Below, in pieces: positions 56,622-64,000 of a DNA stretch of 64,000 nt. The position numbers and the translations under genes were made by a program. Positions within the stretch are counted from its first letter, which is position 1, and each line of letters opens with the position of its first letter. The stretch comes from Pseudobacteriovorax sp. (GTDB lineage Bacteria; Bdellovibrionota_B; Oligoflexia; Oligoflexales; Oligoflexaceae): NCBI GenBank assembly GCA_013215145.1, contig JABSRP010000025.1:62001-126000 (forward strand), written 5' to 3'. The notes below the pieces were generated by a model. The model did no database searches and was not told the DNA's origin. It saw only the letters and a program-made list of their open reading frames with translations.

Positions 56622-56764
56622 AGTATCGGGAGGATGACTCTATAGCTGTAGTAATTAAGGGAAATGACCAGACAAATTATCGAGGGTAGCCATTAAAAGA
56701 AAGCATTTCAGATATTTAGGGTTTTGATCGGAAGGATTATTTTGGTTCGAGCCTGCAACGAGCT

Positions 56765-57964
56765 TCAGCGATACTCGTCGTTCAGAGCTGATGGCTGTTT
56801 TTTTCGCGAGGTATAGATCCAATCCAAATCAGGCTTATGAGATAAAGTAACCATCTTATGGTTCGAGCCGATCTCGTTAAGCTGCTTGAGAAATTGGCCC
56901 ATCGTCGCTGATCGCAAGATGGTTGGAGCAAAGAATTCCTTTGGAAAACTACTCCTAAGGTAATTCCAAATCATTTTTACCCGTCCGAATGCAGCCCTGG
57001 ATAGTTCAGGAACCCCGTCCGGGTCAAGGCTTATCGTATCTGATAGCTGTAGAATTTTGCTTTGTAGAGAGAGCCATTTCGAGATATCCGTTCCGAAGGA
57101 GTCTTTGAAGGTACCTTCTTCTAGGAGGGTAAGAATCGTATTTTTATCACGAAACTTTAATTCATACAGTAGTCCAAGGGAAACGAGTATAGTGCCAAGC
57201 ATGTGGAGAGGAAAACGATAGGCCTGACGTTTTCGCAGTTCTTCAAAGACGAAGGGGTTTCGTAATGCCCCACGCCCTATGATCATTCCTGCTATATGAC
57301 GGCAATAGGGTAGCCTTTCCTCCAGCGAGGACAGCGATGTAATATCGCCACTCCCGTACACAGGGAACTCACTATGGGCAGCAACACCGTCGATGAGCTC
57401 CCACCTAGCTAGTCCGTCGTATTTTTGAACGCGACTTCGGCCGTGAATGGTAAGTCTTGCTAAGGGTAAATCGTAAATCTGCTCAAAAATATCGTTTAGC
57501 TCACTGTTTAGTTGAAATCCCGTTCTTATCTTTACACTGACTCGATGAGGCCCCAGCGCCTCCAAAAAACTTACAAGAAGGCTACGCAAATACTTAGGAT
57601 CCGCCAGCAAACTACTGCCCGCGCCACCACCAACGGCATGAGGAGAAGGACACCCGCAGTTAAAGTCGACAAAATCAAAGCCTTCAAGAATCCGTTTGCC
57701 ATTGCGGATAAAACTTTCAGCCGAATCGGTCATGATTTGAGGGACTAACCTATACGGGACTACCCCTCGAGAGGTTTGATCAGGAATAAAGTCGCTAGGA
57801 AGTTCGGATTTGGGGAAATCTTTTGTCGTTCTAAGAAACGGAGTGGAAAGAAATGATATATCAGTGAGAGATGACATCCAGAGCCGAAAGGGTAGGTCTG
57901 TAACTCCTTCCATCGGAGCCAGACCCATATCAAATCCAGATTGCTCAATTACGGGTAGCATCAC
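56765..57964 (-). CDS. tRNA-dihydrouridine synthase family protein (DusC-like)
   Basis: FMN enzyme that reduces uridines in tRNA. Signatures: GLAPMEGVTDLPFRLW at the start, VDFNCGCPSPHAVGGGAGS with the catalytic-type Cys105, VSVKIRTGFQ, LTIHGRSRVQKYDGLARW and VYGSGDI (FMN phosphate binding), then GMIIGRGALRNPFVF. Length 399 aa is longer than typical (~315-330), the extra being a C-terminal helical tail. The start is GTG at 57964 or ATG at 57961, directly overlapping the typA stop, so translation is coupled to typA. Confidence 0.88.
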   Translation of the reverse strand: MMLPVIEQSGFDMGLAPMEGVTDLPFRLWMSSLTDISFLSTPFLRTTKDFPKSELPSDFIPDQTSRGVVPYRLVPQIMTDSAESFIRNGKRILEGFDFVDFNCGCPSPHAVGGGAGSSLLADPKYLRSLLVSFLEALGPHRVSVKIRTGFQLNSELNDIFEQIYDLPLARLTIHGRSRVQKYDGLARWELIDGVAAHSEFPVYGSGDITSLSSLEERLPYCRHIAGMIIGRGALRNPFVFEELRKRQAYRFPLHMLGTILVSLGLLYELKFRDKNTILTLLEEGTFKDSFGTDISKWLSLQSKILQLSDTISLDPDGVPELSRAAFGRVKMIWNYLRSSFPKEFFAPTILRSATMGQFLKQLNEIGSNHKMVTLSHKPDLDWIYTSRKKQPSALNDEYR

Positions 57965-59811
57965 TAGGTTCGTTTCACGCTTCTCATATTTTTTGCCAGC
58001 ACCTTCTTACGCAATCGAATGCTCTCAGGAGTTACTTCGATCCATTCATCGTCGTCAATCCACTCGATGCAGTTCTCTAACGACATCTTTTTGAGTCCTT
58101 TAAGAATCACAAGACCATCGCTACCAGCTGCCCGGACGTTGGTCAGTTTCTTCTCTTTACAAGGGTTGACGTTGAGATCGTTTTCTTTGGCGCATTCGCC
58201 AATAATCATTCCCTCGTATACTTTAATTCCTGGACCAACGAACAGGGTGCCGCGGTCTTCCAGGGTGTTGAGAGCGTACTCCACCGTATCGCCGTTCCGG
58301 TCAGAAATCAAAGATCCGCCGGGACGATGGAGCATATCGCCTTTGTATGGTTGGTAACCTAAAAATTCACTGCTGAAAAGTCCCTCGCCGCGGGTGGCAG
58401 TTAGATAATGAGAATGAATCCCTAGGATGCCGCGTGTCGGAATTTCGAATTCGAGCCTAACGCGATCGCCTGCTAAATTTTCGTAGGATGACATGATGCC
58501 TTTTCGCTTTTGTAGCATTTCCGTGACTTCCCCCGTATAAGGCTCGGGGAGATCGAGGACAACTTTCTCGATGGGTTCCAGCTTTTCGCCATTGTCGTCG
58601 GTTTTATAAAGTACCTCGGGCCGCCCAATCATAAACTCGAGCCCTTCCCGTCTCATCTGTTCGATGAGGATAGCGAACTGGAGCTCGCCACGACCAAGTA
58701 TCCGAAATTGATCTGGGGTATCGCCTTCTTTAAATTTAAGGGCCACATTGTAGCGAATGGCTTTATGGAGTCGCTCACGTAGTTTGCGTGATTGCACCGC
58801 TTCCCCTTCTTGTCCAGATAGCGGGGATGTATTGATGGAAAAGATCATACCAATGGTAGGAGCTTCGATTTTAATACGTGGCAGAGCTTCTTGTTCTGGG
58901 GTGGCAACTAAGGTATCACCAATTTGGAAGTGTTCGTACCCTGCGATGAGGCCGATGTCGCCAGCTTCTAAGGTCTCGACTTCTACTTTATCAAGACCCG
59001 AATAAGTGAATATCTTTATGGCATTAAAATTTTTAATCGCCTCTTCGTCATTCTCATTGACTGTTTTACAGAGAACCCTTTGGTTCTTTTTTATGCTTCC
59101 GCCGAGCACCCGGCCGACAGCCATTTGGCCAACGAAGTCACCATAGTCTAGATTGGAGACTAGCATCCTAAAGTCCGTCTCTTCGACGGATGGCTTCGGT
59201 ACAGTATCTAAAATAAGGTCGAAAATTGGTTTGAGATTACCTTCTTTTTCGCCAGCTACTAAAGCATCCACATCCTCGGCTTCAGTGGTACACCATCCGT
59301 CTCGCCCACAAGCGTAAACAATCGGAAAGTCGGTCTGTTCATCGCTAGCGCCTAACTCAACAAAAAGATCGAAGGTTTCGTTTACGACTTCTTCGATGCG
59401 ATTTGTCCCTTGAACTTCTGATCGATCGACTTTGTTGATGACCAAAATAATTTTGAGGTTTTGCTGAATGGCCTTCTCCAACACAAAGCGCGTTTGTGGC
59501 AACGGGCCTTCTGCTGCATCCACTAATAGAATCGCCCCATCGGCCATGCTCATGATCCGTTCCACTTCGCCGCCAAAGTCGGCGTGACCTGGAGTGTCTA
59601 TGACATTGACTTTGTGGTCGCCCACGGTAATCGCTGTGTTTTTTGCAAGGATTGTGATTCCTCGCTCGCGCTCGAGATCCATGGAGTCCATGACTCTCTC
59701 TCCAGCATCTTTGTGGCTTGCGAAGCTACCGGACTGCTTGAGCAAAAAGTCAACCAATGTCGTTTTTCCGTGGTCAACGTGGGCGATTATACAGACGTTA
59801 CGAATATTCAT
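57964..59811 (-). CDS. typA: Ribosome-associated GTPase TypA/BipA
   Basis: Translational GTPase acting in ribosome assembly and stress/cold growth. G1 is AHVDHGKTTLVDFLL (residues ~10-24), switch II is DTPGHADFGGEVER, G4 is INKVD; the EF-G-like domains and the TypA-specific C-terminus (RGILGIHSHYLTATRGEG) follow. Length 615 aa is typical. The first gene of a two-gene unit with the Dus gene, preceded by a strong promoter. Confidence 0.97.
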   Translation of the reverse strand: MNIRNVCIIAHVDHGKTTLVDFLLKQSGSFASHKDAGERVMDSMDLERERGITILAKNTAITVGDHKVNVIDTPGHADFGGEVERIMSMADGAILLVDAAEGPLPQTRFVLEKAIQQNLKIILVINKVDRSEVQGTNRIEEVVNETFDLFVELGASDEQTDFPIVYACGRDGWCTTEAEDVDALVAGEKEGNLKPIFDLILDTVPKPSVEETDFRMLVSNLDYGDFVGQMAVGRVLGGSIKKNQRVLCKTVNENDEEAIKNFNAIKIFTYSGLDKVEVETLEAGDIGLIAGYEHFQIGDTLVATPEQEALPRIKIEAPTIGMIFSINTSPLSGQEGEAVQSRKLRERLHKAIRYNVALKFKEGDTPDQFRILGRGELQFAILIEQMRREGLEFMIGRPEVLYKTDDNGEKLEPIEKVVLDLPEPYTGEVTEMLQKRKGIMSSYENLAGDRVRLEFEIPTRGILGIHSHYLTATRGEGLFSSEFLGYQPYKGDMLHRPGGSLISDRNGDTVEYALNTLEDRGTLFVGPGIKVYEGMIIGECAKENDLNVNPCKEKKLTNVRAAGSDGLVILKGLKKMSLENCIEWIDDDEWIEVTPESIRLRKKVLAKNMRSVKRT

Positions 59812-59866
59812 GCTAGATTCCTTGTATGGGGCAACCGAGGCGGCCGAATCTACAGGTAAAACTAGA

Positions 59867-59894
59867 ATTATACAAGTCGATTTAGGAGTGTCAA
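59867..59894 (-). promoter_or_regulatory. Strong sigma-70-type promoter of typA
   Basis: On the minus strand TTGACA (59894-59889) and TATAAT (59872-59867) are both perfect, with a 16-base spacer, giving a leader of ~50 bases to the typA ATG. Confidence 0.8.
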
Positions 59895-60101
59895 AAAAAC
59901 ATTTTACCGGGTGGAAGTCATTTTCATCGTTGACTTTTTCGAGATGTTAGACGTAGGAATTAAAGGTGTCGGTGTGTAAAGGTTCTTGCCCGCGAGAAAA
60001 TCTTTTATATATCAATATTTTACAAACAAGTCATAGTTCTGCTGATGTGATATCATGCAGTTTGACGATGTGATCAACAGGAAAAGAGAAGCGAAATAGC
60101 T

Positions 60102-62720
60102 ATGGGAAAAGCCTTAATCATCACGGAAAAGCCGAGTGTTGCTAGAGACATAACCAATGCTTTGGGTGGGTTTGAAGAGAAAAACAAAGGCGATTACTAC
60201 GAAAGCGACAGCTACGTATGTACCTATGCGGTCGGGCATATTCTGACCCTACTGGCACCCGAGGATATTAAACCCGAGTATAAACGCTGGCGTTTGGCTG
60301 ATTTACCGATAATTCCAGAGCAGTTTGCGACGAAACCCGTCTACCGACAAGAGTCGCGCCTTAAAGTCATTACCAGACTGATTAAACGTAAAGATATCGA
60401 TCTTCTTATCAACGCATGTGATGCCGCCCGCGAAGGGGAATTAATCTTTCGAGAGATCGTTAATCATGTCGGAATCGACAAACCGATCAAACGGCTGTGG
60501 CTCCAATCGATGACGAAGAAAGCCATATTGGGCGGGTTTTCGGAGCTGCAAAATGGTCAGGAGTTTGAGGGGTTGGCTGCGGCGGCGTCCTGTAGGGCTC
60601 ATGCTGATTGGCTTATCGGCATGAATGCCACGCGAGCGTTGACAGTGAGACTGAAGTCGCGAAATCAAAGGGGGGTTTCTTGGTCTGCTGGGCGCGTGCA
60701 AACGCCGACACTCTCCTTATTGGTCAAGCGGGAGATGGAGATACTCGAGCATGTTTCAGAGCCTTTTTGGCGTGTTTTTGCTGAGTTCGAGCATGACAAA
60801 GACCTGTACAAGGCGACTTGGGTAGATCCCAAGTTCGATCGCAAGAATGCGACGCGCCATCAGCGCGACGATCGCATATTCGATTTTGAATTGGCAAAGA
60901 AAATTGTAGATGTGGTGAAAGGTAAAACGGGCGAGGCAAGTGAAACTCGGAAACCGTCGCCTAGAAAGGCTCCTTCCCTATTTGATTTGACCTCTCTACA
61001 GCGGGCGGCCAATAATCGATTTGGCTGGTCTGCCACAAGAACTCTTAAGGCTGCTCAACGATGTTACGAGACGCATAAGGTCCTTACCTATCCTAGGACT
61101 TCATCAAAGTTTCTACCGAACGACTATGAGTCTGAGGTGCAAAAGGTTCTTAACGTCTTCAAGCTAACTCAGCCATATAAAGAGTACGCGACTCATCTGC
61201 TAGAAAAAGAAATGCTCAATAAGGAAAAGATTTTTGATGATGCTGGCGTAACTGATCACTTTGCTATCATCCCCACGGGTGAGTGGAAGGAGTTAGAAGG
61301 TGATGATCAGAAGCTTTACGATCTAGTGTCGCGACAGTTTATGGCGGCCTTTTATCCACCATCCGTCTACGAAGACGTTGAAAGGGTTACCGTCGCGGAA
61401 TGCTTTACCTTTAAGAGTAAGCCTCCCAAGGTCTTGAAGGAAGCTGGATGGGAAGCAGTTTTTGGCAAGGTTGTCGGAGCTGAAGAAGAGTCTTTCAAAC
61501 CGCTCGTCCCGGGAAAAGATAAAGTTTCTGGCATCTCTGTCTTAAACAAAGACGTTCAGTACGAAGAGTTTGCGACGAAGCCGCCATCTAGGATTTCAGA
61601 AGCAGGACTTCTGTCCCTAATGGAGAACGCAGGGCGTCAGGTCGAAGATGCCGAACTCGCCTCAGCGTTGCACACTGCTGAGGGGCTTGGTACCGCTGCC
61701 ACCCGAGCTGACATCATCGAAAATTTAAAAGCAAGAGAGTATGTTGACAGCCGCCTAAGGCCCACTCCAAAAGGGATTAGGCTTATCGACGTGCTAGCCA
61801 GAATTAAGGCGAATCGACTAACATCAGCGGAGCTCACCGCTCGACTAGAGTTGCATCTCTCTGAAGTGGAAAAGGGATCTCGAACCGATGCGGACTTTAT
61901 GACCGAAGTCGCTAGCTATGCTGAAGAGGTGGTTACCGCGGCCAAAGACTTAGACTGGGATTCGATCTATCCTGACAGTGATCCTATTGGCACCTGTCCG
62001 AAGTGCGAGACTTTGGTTTACGAGAAAGCATGGTTTTACGGCTGTACCGAAAGCACAAAGCGAACTGGAAAGCGTGAGTGCGATTTCTTAGTTTGGAAGG
62101 ACAACAACGGTCGCTATATCAACCGGCAGGTTGTTAAAGATCTCATCGAAAAAAGCACGACCTCCGAACTGGACGGGTTTAAAAACGCTAGTGGTAAAGA
62201 GTTTAAAGCGGTCCTTAAATTGGAGAATGGCAGTGTTGTTAGGGAAAATACAAGCGACGCCGAAGCTGGTCCTGATGAGCGATTTGAGGTTAACGCCGAG
62301 CCTCTTGGGTCGTGTCCTATGAGTTGTAAAGACACTTGTAGTGTCATCGAGACCGAAACTAATTTTATCTGTAGGGATCGGCATGAGAGTATCCAAGCCG
62401 GAGACAAAGGCGCTGGAGGGTTTCAGTTTCCACGTATGCTTTGCAAACGTGAGATCAAGAGAGAAGAGGTCCAAACGTACCTGAAGACAGGAGAAACTCC
62501 CGTATTAACTGGATTTATTTCGAAACGAGGACGTAAGTTTGCAGCCAAACTTGTGATGGAAAACGATGGGACAGGATTTCGATTTGAGTTTCCGCCTCGC
62601 GTTAGCAAAGCAAAAAAAGCTGAGCAAGAAGCCGCGGACAACGACGACAGTAAGTCATCAGAAAAGGCAAGTTCTGGAAAAAAGAATGACGCCGAAGGGT
62701 CCACGTCGTCTCCTTCGTAA
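60102..62720 (+). CDS. topB: DNA topoisomerase III
   Basis: Type IA topoisomerase for decatenation of recombination and replication intermediates. The TOPRIM domain has ALIITEKPSVARDI (~4-17) and INACDAAREGELIFR; SWSAGRVQTPTLSLLVKRE, the active-site Tyr in TYPRTSSKFLP (~327) and TAEGLGTAATRADIIE are all present. The C-terminus has a zinc-ribbon-like CPKC...C...C (about residues 630-655), a second Cys-rich stretch and a Glu/Lys/Ser-rich tail. At 872 aa it is longer than E. coli TopB (653), the extra being C-terminal repeats. SD is modest. Confidence 0.95.
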   Translation: MGKALIITEKPSVARDITNALGGFEEKNKGDYYESDSYVCTYAVGHILTLLAPEDIKPEYKRWRLADLPIIPEQFATKPVYRQESRLKVITRLIKRKDIDLLINACDAAREGELIFREIVNHVGIDKPIKRLWLQSMTKKAILGGFSELQNGQEFEGLAAAASCRAHADWLIGMNATRALTVRLKSRNQRGVSWSAGRVQTPTLSLLVKREMEILEHVSEPFWRVFAEFEHDKDLYKATWVDPKFDRKNATRHQRDDRIFDFELAKKIVDVVKGKTGEASETRKPSPRKAPSLFDLTSLQRAANNRFGWSATRTLKAAQRCYETHKVLTYPRTSSKFLPNDYESEVQKVLNVFKLTQPYKEYATHLLEKEMLNKEKIFDDAGVTDHFAIIPTGEWKELEGDDQKLYDLVSRQFMAAFYPPSVYEDVERVTVAECFTFKSKPPKVLKEAGWEAVFGKVVGAEEESFKPLVPGKDKVSGISVLNKDVQYEEFATKPPSRISEAGLLSLMENAGRQVEDAELASALHTAEGLGTAATRADIIENLKAREYVDSRLRPTPKGIRLIDVLARIKANRLTSAELTARLELHLSEVEKGSRTDADFMTEVASYAEEVVTAAKDLDWDSIYPDSDPIGTCPKCETLVYEKAWFYGCTESTKRTGKRECDFLVWKDNNGRYINRQVVKDLIEKSTTSELDGFKNASGKEFKAVLKLENGSVVRENTSDAEAGPDERFEVNAEPLGSCPMSCKDTCSVIETETNFICRDRHESIQAGDKGAGGFQFPRMLCKREIKREEVQTYLKTGETPVLTGFISKRGRKFAAKLVMENDGTGFRFEFPPRVSKAKKAEQEAADNDDSKSSEKASSGKKNDAEGSTSSPS

Positions 62721-62726
62721 TCCCCT

Positions 62727-62752
62727 AGGGGCGAACTTTTGCCCCTGTTTTT
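62727..62752 (+). terminator. Rho-independent terminator after topB
   Basis: Stem AGGGGC / GCCCCT (62727-62746), followed by TGTTTTTT. Confidence 0.85.
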
Positions 62753-63038
62753 TAAATATGATATTAAGAAAAATTCATTTTAGTTCATCTTGAGTTAAAA
62801 ATTAGTTCATCTAAATTTCCCTGCAATATCAAAGAAAAAATGTCGATCCGAAAAAATCCCAGCACAAAATGAGTTAAAGAAATTTAACCACTCTTTTTGT
62901 ATAACTGGGTTACAATAACGTCATTATCTATCGTTTAAAAATCTAGATTCAAGTCACTTGAATGCGGATGGGCGTTTGCCCAATACCCCAGAGAAAATGG
63001 CTTAGTGCGACGAATCGTTTTACGGAAAGTGGGAAGAC
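62753..63038. other. Intergenic region upstream of the LuxR-type regulator
   Basis: No gene supported. It contains an 11-bp direct repeat (62780-62812) and -10-like TACAAT (62911-62916) and TATAAC (62900-62905), but no convincing -35. The leader is AT-rich. Confidence 0.4.
62780..62812. repeat. 11-bp direct repeat with 22-bp period
   Basis: TTAGTTCATCT occurs at 62780-62790 and 62802-62812, a spacing of two helical turns, as expected for a regulator binding the same face of the DNA upstream of the LuxR-type gene. Confidence 0.5.
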
Positions 63039-63677
63039 ATGACTACATCAATTCTAATAATGAATGACCATCCAATTATCCGCGAAGGTTTGAGTGCAGT
63101 TCTGGACAATACCGACGACTTGAAGGTCGTAGCTTCTGGACCTTCGTCCTTGAGTATTCGCGAGCTAGTTCAGCGGTTGCAGCCCGATGTGTTAATGTTA
63201 GACCTACAGATCCTTGGTTCCATTTATCAAATAGCTAACGATGCCAAAGAGAGCAAACCTGGACTTAAGATCGTGTTGACGTCAGCCCTGTCCTTGCCCG
63301 AGCACAAACGGCAAGCGGAGAGGATTGGTGCCAAAGGCTTAGTGTCATCTCATGATGATGTGGAAACCATACTCGAGTGCATCAGGAATGTTCTGTCTGA
63401 TTCTATGTTTTTCGCGACAGATAATCCTAGCACCACTCTGGTTTCTAAGCAGCGCGAAGGCCTCAATTCACAAATGGAACACCCTCTAAGTCCACGTGAA
63501 GTGGATGTTTTGTGCTGTGTGGCGCAGGCGATGACTGCTAAAGAAATTGCTCGCGATCTTCATATTAGTGTCAAAACGGTAGATCGTCACAAAGCAAACA
63601 TCATGAACAAGTTGAGTATGCGTTCGCAAATCGAACTTGCTCGCTACGCTATCCGAAACGGATTCGTTGAGGCGTAA
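63039..63677 (+). CDS. NarL/FixJ-family response regulator (receiver plus LuxR HTH)
   Basis: Receiver (~1-120): acidic Asp10, phospho-acceptor Asp55 in VLMLDLQILG, VLTSA. The lysine normally found after GAKG-x-x is Ser here (GAKGLVSSHDD), so phospho-signalling may be altered. A LuxR-type HTH follows (~150-210): LSPREVDVLCCVAQAMTAKE, IARDLHISVKTVDRHKANIM, NKLSMRSQIELARYA. GGGAAGAC lies directly before the ATG. No kinase is adjacent; partner unknown. Confidence 0.93.
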   Translation: MTTSILIMNDHPIIREGLSAVLDNTDDLKVVASGPSSLSIRELVQRLQPDVLMLDLQILGSIYQIANDAKESKPGLKIVLTSALSLPEHKRQAERIGAKGLVSSHDDVETILECIRNVLSDSMFFATDNPSTTLVSKQREGLNSQMEHPLSPREVDVLCCVAQAMTAKEIARDLHISVKTVDRHKANIMNKLSMRSQIELARYAIRNGFVEA

Positions 63678-63721
63678 CGTTAGGCCTTTTTTAGAATTTT
63701 AGTGAAAATAAAATAGAATAG

Positions 63722-63755
63722 AAAAACAAAGGCCCCTTAACGGGGCCTTTTCATT
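63722..63755. terminator. Bidirectional terminator
   Basis: Stem AAGGCCCC / GGGGCCTT (63729-63749) with loop TTAAC, an A-rich run before and T-run after. It serves the regulator gene and the convergent truncated gene. Confidence 0.85.
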
Positions 63756-64000
63756 CAGTCTTGGAAGTCTTTGTCTCGAGAATTTTTTTTCAGGTCTGCC
63801 ATCAAACGATTGATTTTTTCTAGGCTTGACTTGATGCGTTGCATCCGGTCACCAAAATCATCCGCTTGGGGGCGTTTGAAGTGTGGACTTCCAGTTACTT
63901 TGCCATCGAGATGGCTCATGTGTAACGGTGTCCGTCCACGGCTAATGTCTTTTTCGGCTTCTTTTTTTTCACGAAAGGCACTTAAATTTACAATGTTTTT
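63755..64000 (-). CDS. C-terminal part of an uncharacterised protein, 5' truncated by the window end
   Basis: The frame is open from the window edge to a TGA at 63755-63757 (81 residues). It is hydrophilic and ends in a helical, probably coiled region (DRMQRIKSSLEKINRLMADL). Not recognised. A MSHLDGKVTGSPHF segment lies in the middle. The stop is 6 bases past the stem of the terminator. Confidence 0.6.
   Translation of the reverse strand, partial: KNIVNLSAFREKKEAEKDISRGRTPLHMSHLDGKVTGSPHFKRPQADDFGDRMQRIKSSLEKINRLMADLKKNSRDKDFQD

Overview
The window looks like chromosomal DNA of a free-living, motile, diderm (Gram-negative type) bacterium with moderate GC. The diderm signs are a lipid A acyltransferase end, ExbB/ExbD, lipoproteins with clear lipoboxes and predicted outer-membrane barrels. 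The tig-clpP-clpX-lon order, a ~1,030-residue NAD-glutamate dehydrogenase, abundant sensor kinases, an MCP, a PilZ protein and several secreted or lipid-anchored proteases together suggest the Bdellovibrionota/Oligoflexia neighbourhood. That placement is inference from gene content, not a measured phylogeny. No IS element, prophage, integrase, CRISPR array or rRNA was seen.

Layout. 1-3.2 kb: end of a lipid A acyltransferase gene, a farnesyl/geranyl diphosphate synthase gene, a receiver-plus-ATPase regulator and a PilZ protein. 3.2-9.2 kb: a compact minus-strand cobalamin salvage and nucleotide-loop operon (cobO, cbiZ, cobU, cbiB, cobD-type decarboxylase, cobT, cobS, cobC) with no corrin-ring genes; its cbiZ carries an in-frame amber codon. 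9.3-11.2 kb: two uncharacterised genes. 11.4-14.1 kb: a secreted subtilase and a lipoprotein. 14.1-14.8 kb: a non-coding stretch with two facing terminators and a probable structured small RNA. 14.8-20.4 kb: a small protein, htpG and a giant chemoreceptor. 20.8-25.4 kb: a secreted protein, a full-length plant-type methionine S-methyltransferase and a second methyltransferase. 25.5-27.2 kb: a sensor kinase and tRNA-Gly(GCC). 27.2-34.0 kb: two unknowns, exbB-exbD, a glutamate-cysteine ligase and the large glutamate dehydrogenase. 34.2-35.8 kb: rpmG, yqeY and cysQ. 35.8-40.0 kb: a lipoprotein, an active S1C protease lipoprotein and its catalytically dead tandem paralogue. 40.0-43.6 kb: an 8-TM protein with a PAS histidine kinase. 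43.7-49.9 kb: lon, clpX, clpP and tig. 50.2-55.6 kb: an Hpt protein, a hybrid kinase and a degenerate M1-peptidase-like protein with a barrel-like C-terminus. 55.6-62.7 kb: a cNMP-binding protein, a dihydrouridine synthase, typA and topB. 63.0-64.0 kb: a LuxR-type regulator and a truncated gene.

Most interesting: (i) the plant-type MMT (methyltransferase fused to a PLP aminotransferase-like half), next to another SAM methyltransferase; (ii) two independent pseudo-proteases, an S1C paralogue with all three triad residues replaced and an M1-like protein in which HExxH-x18-E is fully replaced at the correct spacing; (iii) an amber stop inside an otherwise family-like cbiZ; (iv) a multi-hairpin small RNA candidate downstream of the subtilase operon; (v) an MCP with a ~200-residue Ala/Glu/Lys coiled coil between its membrane part and its signalling tip. 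Translation starts were chosen by Shine-Dalgarno position and family length; several genes appear to start with TTG or GTG.
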